From Candidatus Omnitrophota bacterium (GTDB lineage Bacteria; Omnitrophota; Gorgyraeia; Gygaellales; Profunditerraquicolaceae), in the NCBI GenBank assembly GCA_030691865.1, contig JAUYDL010000041.1, positions 1-64,000 on the forward strand: 64,000 nucleotides of DNA, written 5' to 3'. Positions 22,985 to 31,103 of this stretch are shown one piece after another; positions within the stretch are counted from its first letter, which is position 1, and each line of letters starts with the position of its first letter. Under the pieces are notes generated by a model that saw only the letters and a list, made by a program, of their open reading frames with translations, was not told the DNA's origin and made no database searches. Both the position numbers and the translations under genes were made by a program.

Positions 22985-24106
22985 ATGTTAAAAATTTTAC
23001 GCAATAAAAAAATAGCAAAAAAAATCTGGATTGGGCTGGCCGTAATTATTATTCCGGCATTTGCTCTCTGGGGTTTTGGAGGAGCAAGCCGCGACCGGCA
23101 AGAGGCCACTATAGCCGGAAAGATTTTTGGCAAGAATATCACAAATTTAGAGTTTAGAAGCTCCCTAGTCGCCGTAAGGACCATGGCGATTATGCAATTC
23201 GGCGACAAGCTCCCGGAGATCGAAAAATATTTAAATTTCCAAGGCCAGGCCTGGGAAAGATTAATCCTTTTACATGAAGCAAAAATGCGCCGAATCAACG
23301 TAAAGGATAAAGAAGTTATTGAAGAAATTCAGAATGCGCCATATTTTCAGGTTAAAAACGGTTTTAGCAATAAAATTTATCAGGAAGCCCTGCGCTACGT
23401 CCTGCGCTTACAGGCGCGTATCTTTGAAGAACAGACACGCCAGAATTTAATCCTGGCTAAACTATACAATCAAATTACCCAAAACCTAAATTTGAGCGAT
23501 GACCAGATTCATCAGGAATACCTAAAAGCTAATGAAGAATTAAATATTTATTACATTGCCAGCCTCTTTTTGGAATTTGCCAAAACTATCAAACCCAGTG
23601 AGAAAGAAATCAGCAGTTACTTTGAGCAGAATAAAGCCAGGTTTAAGGAACCGCCAACTAAGGATAAGCCCACGCGTATCCCGGAGTTAGCAGAAATAAA
23701 GGATAAGGTTAGAGATACCTTAATCAATGAAACCGCCAAAGAAATTGCTCAGAAAAAAATAAATGAATGCGCAGAGAAATTAAAACAGATGGAATTTAAT
23801 CAGGCCGCCGCCTTTTGCGGCCTAAAAAGCGCAGAAACTGATTTCTTCAAATCTAACGGCACAATTGAAAATTTGGGGACAGCCCGGATTTTCTGGGATA
23901 GCGCTAAAAAATTAAAGGATAAAGAGCTGAGCAGTATAATCTCTAACGACCAAGGCTGCTACATCATAAAACTTAAATCCCTTAAACCTATCGATGAAAA
24001 CAAATTCCTTAAAGAAAAGGAAAGTTTCTCCCAAAGATTATTATCCGCCAGGAAAAACGAACTCTTCGCTGAATTCATTGACCAACTAAAGAAAAAGGCG
24101 CAATAA
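22985..24106 (+). CDS. PpiD/SurA-like membrane-anchored chaperone without a parvulin domain
   Basis: A 373-residue protein, the only plus-strand gene in the window. It has a short basic N-terminus and one membrane segment (IWIGLAVIIIPAFALWGFG, about 14-32), then a SurA/PpiD-type helical N-domain (GKNITNLEFRSSL..., INVKDKEVIEEIQNAPYFQ, ENKIY-like YQEALR). After residue 200 the parvulin motif expected in PpiD is missing; instead EISSYFEQNKARFKEP and the C-terminal helical parts (LAEIKDKVRDTLINE) follow directly. It probably faces the periplasm and binds unfolded outer-membrane proteins. GAAAGGA precedes the ATG. Confidence 0.8.
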   Translation: MLKILRNKKIAKKIWIGLAVIIIPAFALWGFGGASRDRQEATIAGKIFGKNITNLEFRSSLVAVRTMAIMQFGDKLPEIEKYLNFQGQAWERLILLHEAKMRRINVKDKEVIEEIQNAPYFQVKNGFSNKIYQEALRYVLRLQARIFEEQTRQNLILAKLYNQITQNLNLSDDQIHQEYLKANEELNIYYIASLFLEFAKTIKPSEKEISSYFEQNKARFKEPPTKDKPTRIPELAEIKDKVRDTLINETAKEIAQKKINECAEKLKQMEFNQAAAFCGLKSAETDFFKSNGTIENLGTARIFWDSAKKLKDKELSSIISNDQGCYIIKLKSLKPIDENKFLKEKESFSQRLLSARKNELFAEFIDQLKKKAQ

Positions 24107-24119
24107 AATTTATTGCGCC
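24097..24119 (+). terminator. Hairpin at the end of the PpiD-like gene
   Basis: A perfect 11-bp stem, GGCGCAATAAA/TTTATTGCGCC, with a one-base centre, contains the stop codon of the plus-strand gene. No long T-run follows, so termination is likely but not certain. Just downstream AATAATTGGGGTCA is repeated twice in tandem (24132-24162). Confidence 0.5.
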
Positions 24120-24180
24120 CTTAGAACTGCTTAATAATTGGGGTCAAATAATTGGGGTCAGATTTATTTTTTCAATTATT

Positions 24181-24363
24181 TTAGCCTACTTTTATGGAAT
24201 TAACCGGACAGGAGTCCGCTACTTCCTGCAAATTACAAGATGTAGAAACCTGCGACTTGACATGGGCAACCCCATCACCCTGCACCTCAAAAATATCCGG
24301 GCATGACTGTTCGCATAAACCGCAACCCACACATGTAGAAGCATCAACGGTAACCTTGGCCAT
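24181..24363 (-). CDS. Single-cluster [4Fe-4S] ferredoxin
   Basis: A 60-residue ferredoxin. The ligands are CVGCGLC at 11, 14 and 17 and CPVNS at 52. Two further Cys at 21 and 43 match the disulfide-forming pair of the 60-residue Thermotoga maritima ferredoxin, and the length is the same. It is a likely electron acceptor for the 2-oxoacid:ferredoxin oxidoreductase encoded just upstream on the same strand. Confidence 0.93.
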   Translation of the reverse strand: MAKVTVDASTCVGCGLCEQSCPDIFEVQGDGVAHVKSQVSTSCNLQEVADSCPVNSIKVG

Positions 24364-24375
24364 ATTATCTCCCTA

Positions 24376-24855
24376 TTATCTTTCTAAAAGGTTTTCAAAC
24401 ATCTCTTCATGATCTACTTCTTCACTCAATATATGGGTAACTAACTGGTAAGTCACATTGTCTTTACCAAATGTCTTCTTAGCCAGTTTATTATAAACTT
24501 CGATTGCCCCTGCCTCTGCTTCTGCTACGATACGGATAATCCGATTAATATCGGCGGTATTTTTCGGGGGCACTAAATATGCGGCGTTAGCTCCCTTTTC
24601 TAAATCCATAGGGTTAGCAACCGGGAGATCCCCTAGCTTGGTAATTAAATCCGCTAATTCCGCGGCATGCTCTAATTCATCTTTAGCTAACTTTTCCAGC
24701 ATCTCCTTGGTATCTTCATAAGCCCGTCCGGAAACAGTTTGAGCCATATACCAGTAAAGATAAAATGCCAACCATTCATCACAATATGCCTTGTTTAAAT
24801 CCTTAACCAGATCCTTTAAACTTAAATCCGCTATTGCCCTTGCTTGTTTTCCCAT
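24376..24855 (-). CDS. Ferritin-like diiron protein
   Basis: A 159-residue four-helix protein. The metal-site pattern is visible as CDEWLAFY in helix 1, KLAKDELEHAAEL (E-x-x-H) in helix 2, VAEAEAGAIEVYNKL in helix 3 and LSEEVDHEEMF (E-x-x-D-H) in helix 4. It resembles bacterioferritin/Dps-related proteins that store iron or remove peroxide. It is placed between the por genes and the ferredoxin with short gaps, so it may protect these oxygen-sensitive iron-sulfur enzymes. Confidence 0.85.
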   Translation of the reverse strand: MGKQARAIADLSLKDLVKDLNKAYCDEWLAFYLYWYMAQTVSGRAYEDTKEMLEKLAKDELEHAAELADLITKLGDLPVANPMDLEKGANAAYLVPPKNTADINRIIRIVAEAEAGAIEVYNKLAKKTFGKDNVTYQLVTHILSEEVDHEEMFENLLER

Positions 24856-24871
24856 ATTTTATCCTCCCCTC

Positions 24872-24891
24872 CCTGCCTGCCGTCAGGCAGG
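24872..24891. repeat. REP-like hairpin CCTGCCTG-CCGT-CAGGCAGG
   Basis: A perfect 8-bp stem with a 4-nt loop in the gap between porB and the ferritin gene. It belongs to the CCTGCCTGCC family seen elsewhere in the window. Confidence 0.65.
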
Positions 24892-24897
24892 CTTACC

Positions 24898-25776
24898 TTA
24901 AGCCTCCAGCTTCAAATTGTACTTCTTTATATTATTATCCGCAATCTCCTGAATTTTTTTGATCTCTTCAGGATTATCGAGGAGATGTTTAAATCTACCC
25001 TGGCTCTTTAAATATTCTTGGACCGGCTTGGGAACAATCTGCTTACGATTAGCTAAAACGCCATTTTCATATTCAAACAAAGGATAAAGGCCGGTCTCGA
25101 CTGCTAATTTTGCTACCGTTAACATCTGGTTTGTTTCATGGCGCCAGCCTAAAGGACAAGGCACATGCACCTGAATATATTTGGGCCCTTTGATCGAGAT
25201 AGCCTTCTTTACTTTGCGCGTTAAATCCTGCGGAAAACCCGCGGAAGCCGTTGCCACATAAGGAATGCCATGTGCAAGAGCAATCTCAGGCATAGGTTTT
25301 TTAGGTCGGAAGTTGCCGATAGATTGCTTCCCCGGCGGCGATGTGGTGGTGTTTGTGCCGTAAGGCGTGAGGCCGCTTCTTTGAATTCCCGTATTTTCAT
25401 ATGCCTCATTATCAAAGCAAATATATAAAATATCATGCCCGCGCTCAAGCATGCCGGATAATGCCTGCAACCCTATATCTGCGGTGCCCCCGTCTCCGCC
25501 CTGGGCAATCACATTAATCGTATCTTTTTTACCTAAATATATCAGCGCTGCCTCGATACCCGAAGCAACCGCCGCGGAATTTTCAAACAAAGAATGAATC
25601 CATGGTACCCCCCAGGCAGTTTCCGGATATTTGGCAGAAAAAACCTCCAGACAACCGGTATTATTGGCAATAATCGTATTTGCCCCGGCCGCTTCAACCA
25701 CTAAACGCGCAGCAATCGCCTGGCCGCAGCCAGCGCAAGCAGTATGTCCGGATTTAAATAAAGGGCTATTTTCCAT
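24898..25776 (-). CDS. porB: 2-oxoacid:ferredoxin oxidoreductase, beta (TPP-binding) subunit
   Basis: A 292-residue subunit. N-terminal GHTACAGCGQAIAARL has the first Cys pair. The TPP-binding segment GGDGGTADIGLQALSGML and CFDNEAYENTGIQRSG follow, and HVPCPLGW is near the C-terminus. Together with the next three genes it forms the four-subunit enzyme that decarboxylates pyruvate (or another 2-oxoacid) to acyl-CoA while reducing ferredoxin, or runs in reverse. Pyruvate is the likeliest substrate. The upstream junction with porA carries the double-hairpin repeat. Confidence 0.92.
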   Translation of the reverse strand: MENSPLFKSGHTACAGCGQAIAARLVVEAAGANTIIANNTGCLEVFSAKYPETAWGVPWIHSLFENSAAVASGIEAALIYLGKKDTINVIAQGGDGGTADIGLQALSGMLERGHDILYICFDNEAYENTGIQRSGLTPYGTNTTTSPPGKQSIGNFRPKKPMPEIALAHGIPYVATASAGFPQDLTRKVKKAISIKGPKYIQVHVPCPLGWRHETNQMLTVAKLAVETGLYPLFEYENGVLANRKQIVPKPVQEYLKSQGRFKHLLDNPEEIKKIQEIADNNIKKYNLKLEA

Positions 25777-25780
25777 ATTC

Positions 25781-25826
25781 TTGTCTACCTAGACAACACC
25801 GGCGCAATTCCAATTAGCTCCGGGTG
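25781..25826 (-). repeat. Intercistronic double-hairpin repeat (family A), porA-porB junction
   Basis: TTGTCTACCTAGACAA (25781-25796) is followed by the arms CACCGGCGC and GCTCCGGGTG (25797-25826). Read on the minus strand, the outer arm supplies the porA stop codon (CGG AGC TAA), as at the rpiB-glyA junction. Confidence 0.75.
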
Positions 25827-27001
25827 TCTTCCTTAAGTAACTCTGGCTTTAAATCTATGAAATCAGAATTAACTTCCTTAGCCGTTAATCTTCTAAATAC
25901 TTCATGTATCGATTCTAAAGTTATATCTCTTCCTCCTAAACCACCCACAAAACTGCTGATTACTTTCGGGCCTTTCTTTTTGCCATAAAATGCCGCCTTC
26001 ATCTCCACAGCAATCGGCGCATAAGCTCCTAAAGAAACTGCTTTATCTAAAACCGCGACCCTGGGCACATCTTTTAATGCTTCATAAACCCTGGCGTAGG
26101 GAAATGGACGATAGGTAATGATACGCAGGAGCCCGACCTTTTTTCCTTTGGCGCGCTGTTCATCCACCGCTTCCTTGATCGTGCCGCAAACTGAACCCAT
26201 CGCGACAATCACTTTATCGGCATCCTTAGTTTGATATTCTTCGACCAGTAAATCTTTATAATCCCGGCCAAAAACCGCATTAAACTCCCGGCTGATTTCG
26301 GATAAATAGCCTAACGACGCTTTCATGGTTTCCTGAATGGCAAATCGTGTTTCCATATAATAATCCGGATCAGCTAAAAGCCCCATGGAGATAGGCTCCG
26401 CCGGGTCTAATTTATACAAAGGATTATAATTGGGCAAAAATTTATTTACTTTATCCTGCTCCGGAATATCCACTGTTTCCATGCCGTGGGTTAGTATAAA
26501 ACCATCCATACAGACCATTACCGGCAACATCACCCGTTTATCTTCGGCTAAGCGATAACCAATCAGGTGAAAATCCACTGCCTCCTGGTTATCCTCGGCG
26601 TAAATTTGGAACCATCCGGCATCACGCAAAGATATAGAATCCTGCTGGTCATTCCAGATATTTATCGGGGCGCTTATTGCGCGGTTGGCGCAGGTCATCA
26701 CCACCGGCAGGCGCATTCCGGCGATATTAAAAATTACCTCCTGCATATAGAATAACCCCTGGGAACTGGTGGCGGTATAAACCCGCACACCGGTAGCCGA
26801 AGCACCTAAAACTACCGAAGCAGCAGAATGCTCACTTTCGACATTAACAAACTGCGCCTTAAGCTCGCCATTGGCTACAATCTGAGCCAGATCTTCAACA
26901 ATATGTGTCTGAGGTGTTATGGGATAGGCAGAAATTACCCCCGGCTGGCAGGCCTTTATAATTTGCGCTACCGCGTGTGAACCCTCTACAAATTCTTTCA
27001 T
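25814..27001 (-). CDS. porA: 2-oxoacid:ferredoxin oxidoreductase, alpha subunit
   Basis: A 395-residue subunit. The first part binds in the active site (GSHAVAQI, VISAYPITPQTHIVEDLA, ESEHSAASVVLGASATGVR, TSSQGLFYMQEVI). The C-terminal transketolase-like part reads LRIITYRPFPYARV and LDKAVSLGAYAPI. It overlaps porD by 4 nt. The last residues DTRS come from the repeat at the junction with porB. Confidence 0.93.
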   Translation of the reverse strand: MKEFVEGSHAVAQIIKACQPGVISAYPITPQTHIVEDLAQIVANGELKAQFVNVESEHSAASVVLGASATGVRVYTATSSQGLFYMQEVIFNIAGMRLPVVMTCANRAISAPINIWNDQQDSISLRDAGWFQIYAEDNQEAVDFHLIGYRLAEDKRVMLPVMVCMDGFILTHGMETVDIPEQDKVNKFLPNYNPLYKLDPAEPISMGLLADPDYYMETRFAIQETMKASLGYLSEISREFNAVFGRDYKDLLVEEYQTKDADKVIVAMGSVCGTIKEAVDEQRAKGKKVGLLRIITYRPFPYARVYEALKDVPRVAVLDKAVSLGAYAPIAVEMKAAFYGKKKGPKVISSFVGGLGGRDITLESIHEVFRRLTAKEVNSDFIDLKPELLKEDTRS

Positions 27002-27270
27002 TTATCTTCACCCTTGGATTCTTCGACAACCATGGCAATATCTTTTTTAGGACAAATATCCGCGCATACTCCACACCCCTTGCAGAAATTGTAATCCGTC
27101 CAAAAAGCGTTCTTCTCTTTTCCGTGCACGCAGCCTTCCGGACAAATTATCAAACACATCCGGCAGGCAATACAGTCCTTATGTAAATAATGCGGCCGAA
27201 GCTGGGTTCTCCAGCTGCCGGTTTTGTCACCCTTACTCTCTGATGGTTTTACGGTTAACGGCCCGAACAT
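26998..27270 (-). CDS. porD: 2-oxoacid:ferredoxin oxidoreductase, delta subunit (2x[4Fe-4S])
   Basis: A 90-residue ferredoxin-like subunit with two clusters: CIACRMCLIICPEGC and CKGCGVCADICP. It passes electrons from the TPP site to soluble ferredoxin. It overlaps porA by 4 nt. The order on the minus strand, gamma-delta-alpha-beta, is a common archaeal and bacterial por layout. Confidence 0.93.
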   Translation of the reverse strand: MFGPLTVKPSESKGDKTGSWRTQLRPHYLHKDCIACRMCLIICPEGCVHGKEKNAFWTDYNFCKGCGVCADICPKKDIAMVVEESKGEDK

Positions 27271-27300
27271 TAATTTGCCCTCTAATTTTTGTTAGCAAAT

Positions 27301-27360
27301 TACCCCGCAGCCTGCAGTGAAAATATCGAAAAGATTTTCACTGCGTTTAGGCAAGGGGTA
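27301..27360 (-). repeat. Nested hairpin in the porG-porD gap
   Basis: An inner 11-bp stem GCAGTGAAAAT/ATTTTCACTGC (27314-27324 and 27334-27344) sits within an outer TACCCC/GGGGTA stem (27301-27306 and 27355-27360). There is no T-run, so it is more likely an RNA-stability or subunit-ratio element than a terminator. Confidence 0.6.
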
Positions 27361-27379
27361 ACGTTCTTATTTTCAAGCT

Positions 27380-27925
27380 CTATTTTAAATTCTTTATAAA
27401 TTCAAAACCTTCTTTAACTGCCTGGATATTACCTTCCTGAGCCTTACCGCTAAAATGATTCTTAACTACCGCGATAAGATTATCTAATTTCAATTCTCCG
27501 GTAGCCGCGGCAAAAGCACCGATGAGAGCAGTGTTTCCTAATGGGCGGCCGATATTTCTCAAAGCAATTTCATTGGCCGGGACCAAAAAAGCCCTCTGCT
27601 TGGCCTTTAACTTCGGCAGCTCCATATCCTCCTTACCATTAATAATCGCTACTCCATCCTCTTTTAACCCGGAAAAACAGTTAAACCCGCGCATAAGCGT
27701 AGAATCAACGATAATTACGTAATTCGGCTCATAAATCTGGCTGCGTAAACGCACCGGATCGCTGTCTACCCGCACGAAAGCATTCATCGGCGCACCCATC
27801 CTGGCTGCCCCAAAGTTGGGAAAGGCATAAGGGAATTTACCCTCATTAAAATAGCTAAACCCTAATAATGTCGCGGTAGTGATTGCGCCCTGGCCTGCGC
27901 GGGCATGGATTCTAATTTCTTTCAT
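27380..27925 (-). CDS. porG: 2-oxoacid:ferredoxin oxidoreductase, gamma subunit
   Basis: A 181-residue subunit with the family start IRIHARAGQGAITTATLLG, then FPNFGAARMGAPMNAFVR, and GNTALIGAFAAATGE later. It is the first gene of the por operon, 60 nt behind a strong promoter. A nested hairpin separates it from porD. Confidence 0.93.
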   Translation of the reverse strand: MKEIRIHARAGQGAITTATLLGFSYFNEGKFPYAFPNFGAARMGAPMNAFVRVDSDPVRLRSQIYEPNYVIIVDSTLMRGFNCFSGLKEDGVAIINGKEDMELPKLKAKQRAFLVPANEIALRNIGRPLGNTALIGAFAAATGELKLDNLIAVVKNHFSGKAQEGNIQAVKEGFEFIKNLK

Positions 27926-27985
27926 AATGCTCCTAGATAAACACTTTCTTGTAACACTGCGAAAATCGCGAAAAGCGATTTCTTG

Positions 27986-28013
27986 ATTTTATAGCTTAAG
28001 CTGGTTTTGTCAA
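27986..28013 (-). promoter_or_regulatory. Promoter of the por operon
   Basis: On the minus strand: TTGACA (28008-28013), a 16-nt spacer and TAAAAT (27986-27991), 60 nt before porG. An AAATCGC/GCGATTT hairpin (27964-27982) follows within the leader and could act as an attenuator or stabiliser. Confidence 0.7.
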
Positions 28014-28024
28014 ATGATTTATTT

Positions 28025-29059
28025 TTAGAGGTTTTTGCGGATAAACAGGCTGGTCTGATTAAGCAGGCTCAAAATTCCTTCTGCCTTTTGAGCATCCAAG
28101 GTGCCTAAACCACAGGCCGGACTAATCAGGAGCCTTTCCAATAGAAGCTGGCGGTCAATCCCCTTCTTTACCAGTAATCCTAAGCCAAATTTTATCTTTT
28201 GCACTAGCAACTCAGGACTCTGATCCGTATTAAATTCTTGGGTAGGGACTATCCCCCAGCAGATAATCCCTCCTTTTTTAAGGAAACGATTAAGATTATC
28301 CGCGTAAAGCACAAATCTCTCCTGAAAATTAAAAGCATCAAAGTTAATGATATCTATACCGACAGTATCAGTGAGCATTGACCAGTCCGTATTGCCGCAA
28401 CAGTGTATGCCGATTAGGCTGCCCTGGCTTTTTAGAGTATCCGTAAGCTCAGAGTAAACATCAATTACCTCATTACGATTAACCGGCGTATAAGCAGAAC
28501 CTACACCAGTCAAATACGGTTCATCAAAAAACATAATCATCTTTTTGCCAAATTTCTTAAAATACTCCAGCTGCCAGAGCGCCTTCATACCTAAACCTTT
28601 AACCATAGCCTGCATCAGCACTTCATCATGCAAAATAATTTTGCCTTCGACATCCGTTATCCCGGAACAAAAAGTAAAAGGGCCGGTAACCTGGCACTTG
28701 ATAAACTCTACGCCGGATAAATCCATACTATTAAGACGCTCGTAAAAAGCATGCAAACCCCGGGCAAAATCCGGGCTTATTTTAAAATATTCCAGATCCT
28801 GGGCAATAAATCTATCATAAAATAATTCCAGTTCTTTTTCTTTATCGCCAGCGATAAAATGTAAATCACCGGCGTCAAACTTAAGCCCGGGCAGGTTTTC
28901 ACTGAACTGCGCCAGCATTCCCTCGCGCACATTACATTTAGGCAGCTGCGGCCAAAAGGGTGCTGCGGGAACATAACGCAAGATTAAATCTACCGCGATT
29001 TGGGCGTCGGTTAAAGGAAGGCTGCCAATACCGGTTGCCAGGCCTTTTAAATAGCTCAT
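28025..29059 (-). CDS. MetE C-terminal-like / cobalamin-independent methionine synthase family protein
   Basis: About 344 residues from the ATG at 29059, which overlaps the preceding stop by 4 nt; the longer frame to 29092 is unlikely. It is a single TIM barrel. The zinc ligands of the MetE/UroD-like superfamily are visible as GIHCCGNTDW (His and Cys) and LLISPACGLGT (Cys). It has no N-terminal MetE domain. It could transfer methyl groups to a thiol from an unknown donor or corrinoid. It ends the cutA-to-here redox operon. Confidence 0.75.
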   Translation of the reverse strand: MSYLKGLATGIGSLPLTDAQIAVDLILRYVPAAPFWPQLPKCNVREGMLAQFSENLPGLKFDAGDLHFIAGDKEKELELFYDRFIAQDLEYFKISPDFARGLHAFYERLNSMDLSGVEFIKCQVTGPFTFCSGITDVEGKIILHDEVLMQAMVKGLGMKALWQLEYFKKFGKKMIMFFDEPYLTGVGSAYTPVNRNEVIDVYSELTDTLKSQGSLIGIHCCGNTDWSMLTDTVGIDIINFDAFNFQERFVLYADNLNRFLKKGGIICWGIVPTQEFNTDQSPELLVQKIKFGLGLLVKKGIDRQLLLERLLISPACGLGTLDAQKAEGILSLLNQTSLFIRKNL

Positions 29060-29448
29060 CTCTTCTTTCCCTTTATTTCCTGTTCTAAGCAATCGGCTAA
29101 AACATTGGAAAAAGCCGTCTTAAAATCATAAACCGCATCAAAATCAAACAGAGAATCTTCTTTGGTCTTGGATAAGAGCTTTTTTTCGATCATCTTAAAA
29201 ACAATATTGCCGAAATCCTGCGTCTGGTTTATTCCCCAATAAGTTAAAACCCTGCTGGCCAAAGCCCCGTACTGATTAATGGCATAATCCCGCAGGCCAC
29301 GGGCCAGCTCAGCACCGCTAACATGCGCGGTTTTTTTTAGTTTTTTCTGTGTAAAACCTAAACCTTCTAACACAAATTCATAGGCATCCGGTTTATACCG
29401 TTTATCCTGGCGGCAAATCTCTTCAACTAAATCGTAAAATTCACTCAT
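29056..29448 (-). CDS. Minf_1886-family protein
   Basis: A 130-residue soluble protein. The family pattern is recognisable: DKRYKPDAYEFVLEGLGFT, HVSGAELARGLRDYA, QYGALASRVLTYWGI and DFGNIVFKMIEKKLLSKT. The family is widespread in Planctomycetes-Verrucomicrobia and related phyla and has no known function. It overlaps the MetE-like gene by 4 nt and lies 11 nt after the thioredoxin gene. Confidence 0.8.
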   Translation of the reverse strand: MSEFYDLVEEICRQDKRYKPDAYEFVLEGLGFTQKKLKKTAHVSGAELARGLRDYAINQYGALASRVLTYWGINQTQDFGNIVFKMIEKKLLSKTKEDSLFDFDAVYDFKTAFSNVLADCLEQEIKGKKR

Positions 29449-29459
29449 TATTTTAGCGT

Positions 29460-29930
29460 CTACTTAAATAACAAACTCTTATAATTATCTGGTAAGCTAT
29501 TAGCCTGCGAAATCACCTCTCCGGTTTTATCCAGAAAGATATACGTAGGCACGCCCATCAAATCATATTTATCAGCCAGCAATCCGGCTTCATCTAACAG
29601 TATTTTAAAGTTAAGCGGGTAGCCCTTAAAGAATCTTTGCACTTTATTCTCTGACTCACTTACATTAACGCCAAGAATATCAATCCCCTCTTTGGCCATC
29701 ACAGAATACTGCTGGTTCAACGTTCTTAGCTCCTGGCGGCAATAAGAACACCAACTCGTCCAAAAGAAAAGAATCACCGGCTTGCCTTTATAGCTGGAAA
29801 TATTTACTGCCTGGCCGCCTAAATCATTTAATATAATATCTCCGGCCAGGGCTCCTTTACCAAAACCTAAAACTAACCAGATTAATACCATTAATAACAG
29901 TATCCTAAATTTTCTAAAAATCCGCAGCAT
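29460..29930 (-). CDS. TlpA/ResA-like membrane-anchored thioredoxin
   Basis: A 156-residue protein from the ATG at 29930, which shares a base with the upstream stop codon. The N-terminal anchor (about 8-24) is followed by a thioredoxin fold with WTSWCSYCRQ (CxxC) and the cis-Pro loop GVPTYIFLD. It is a periplasmic disulfide reductase. It is directly coupled to the CcdA-like gene, which would supply electrons. Targets could be apocytochromes or other periplasmic thiols. Confidence 0.88.
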   Translation of the reverse strand: MLRIFRKFRILLLMVLIWLVLGFGKGALAGDIILNDLGGQAVNISSYKGKPVILFFWTSWCSYCRQELRTLNQQYSVMAKEGIDILGVNVSESENKVQRFFKGYPLNFKILLDEAGLLADKYDLMGVPTYIFLDKTGEVISQANSLPDNYKSLLFK

Positions 29931-30601
29931 TAAAATCTCCTGATGGCTGTAATAATAAAATATAGGCCTGCTAAAACAATAACTGCCGCGCAAACTTTTT
30001 TGATTACGACCATCCACTTACCGCTCTTAGGCAACCCGGCCATTCCGGCTCCAAAAGTACCGATCAGAATAAAAATCAACCCCATTCCATAAGAAAAACT
30101 AAGCAATAAAAATCCGCCGTAGAATATATTTTTTGTGGTAGATAAATACGCCAATATTGCGCCCAGAATTGGCGTAAGGCAGGGTGTAATCATTAAGCCG
30201 GAAACCAGGCCTAATAATAACGCCGTGGCAGGATTGGACTTCTTGTAAACCGGAAGTTTTAAATTCTTAAAGCCAAAATTAAAATGGAATAAATCAAACA
30301 TAAAAAGCCCAAAGATAAATATAAGCATCCCGGAAATAAGATTAACTAACGGGCTAGAACTGAATTTCCCAAACATGCTGCCGGTTAATACGGCCAGGAT
30401 TCCCAGGAAAGAATAGGTAATAGCCATGCCGGTAACATAAAATAAACTTAAAAACAACCCCCTGCTTCTTGAATTCTGCGCGTTACCGACAATGTAACCG
30501 GCGCTAATGGGAATAAGCGGATAAACACAAGGAGTAAGACTGGCTAAGAAACCTCCAAAAAAAGCGATAAGAAAATCGAACGGGCTACCGGAGAGCTGCA
30601 T
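29930..30601 (-). CDS. CcdA/DsbD-like transmembrane thiol-electron carrier
   Basis: A 223-residue protein with six hydrophobic segments. The two redox Cys occur in the repeated TPC motifs, LTPCVYPLIPI at about 20 and ITPCLTPILGA at about 130, as in CcdA and the DsbD core. It moves electrons across the inner membrane to periplasmic thioredoxins. I start at the ATG at 30601, preceded by AGGTGGA. The gene overlaps cutA by 17 nt and the TlpA-like gene by 1 nt. Confidence 0.9.
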   Translation of the reverse strand: MQLSGSPFDFLIAFFGGFLASLTPCVYPLIPISAGYIVGNAQNSRSRGLFLSLFYVTGMAITYSFLGILAVLTGSMFGKFSSSPLVNLISGMLIFIFGLFMFDLFHFNFGFKNLKLPVYKKSNPATALLLGLVSGLMITPCLTPILGAILAYLSTTKNIFYGGFLLLSFSYGMGLIFILIGTFGAGMAGLPKSGKWMVVIKKVCAAVIVLAGLYFIITAIRRF

Positions 30602-30896
30602 CAATCCACCTTAAGTATGGCCTATCTCCAGCAATTATTGGGATGGCGATAATTTCCGGGACTTCATAGCTATGCAAAGACCTGACCAACTTAATAATTT
30701 GGGGTAATTTTTCTTTTTTGGATTTAATCACCAGCAGGGATTCTTTAGCCTGATCCAATTTAGCTGCCCAAAAAAATATGGAATCAACTTTATCTACAAT
30801 ATTAACACAGGCAGCTAATTTATGCTTAATCAGGCTGGTGGAAATTTTGCGTGCTTCTTTTTTATCTTTTGTAGTAACCAGAACAACCACATACAT
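30585..30896 (-). CDS. cutA: CutA1 divalent-cation tolerance protein
   Basis: A 103-residue CutA with the usual features: VTTKDKKEARKISTSLIKHKLAACVNI, FFWAAKLDQAKE-type centre, and HSYEVPEIIAIPI ... YLRWIDAALR. It forms trimers; its true function in bacteria is unsettled (copper tolerance was the original claim). In many genomes it neighbours dsbD, and here it overlaps the ccdA-like gene. Confidence 0.93.
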   Translation of the reverse strand: MYVVVLVTTKDKKEARKISTSLIKHKLAACVNIVDKVDSIFFWAAKLDQAKESLLVIKSKKEKLPQIIKLVRSLHSYEVPEIIAIPIIAGDRPYLRWIDAALR

Positions 30897-30953
30897 AGTT
30901 TAAGTTAACCTCCAACTTAGAGTAATCATATCTATCGCTAAATTTACAAACTC

Positions 30954-30981
30954 ATTATATAGGGATTAGCCCGAATTTCAA
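30954..30981 (-). promoter_or_regulatory. Promoter of the cutA-ccdA operon
   Basis: On the minus strand: TTGAAA (30976-30981), a 16-nt spacer and TATAAT (30954-30959), with a GGAGG ribosome-binding site further down before the cutA ATG. Confidence 0.7.
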
Positions 30982-31003
30982 GGAGATTATTGCTGCGGAA
31001 ATA

Positions 31004-31065
31004 AAAAGGGGCACTTTTTTTGGATGGGCCTTTATGCCGGTAGGCTAAAAGGTAGCGCCCCTTTT
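31004..31065. repeat. GGGGC-type inverted repeat between cutA and the giant gene
   Basis: AAAAGGGGC (31004-31012) and GCCCCTTTT (31057-31065) are the arms of a 62-nt element. It resembles the GGGGAC hairpin family and lies after the stop codon of the giant gene. Confidence 0.5.
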
Positions 31066-31103
31066 GTTCTAACTTTCCCCTGTCATCCTGAGGACCGAAG
31101 GAT

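Noticed and set aside
24132..24162. Tandem AATAATTGGGGTCA as a regulatory direct repeat
   Set aside because: It lies after a convergent gene end, with no promoter nearby; more likely a fragment of a dispersed repeat.
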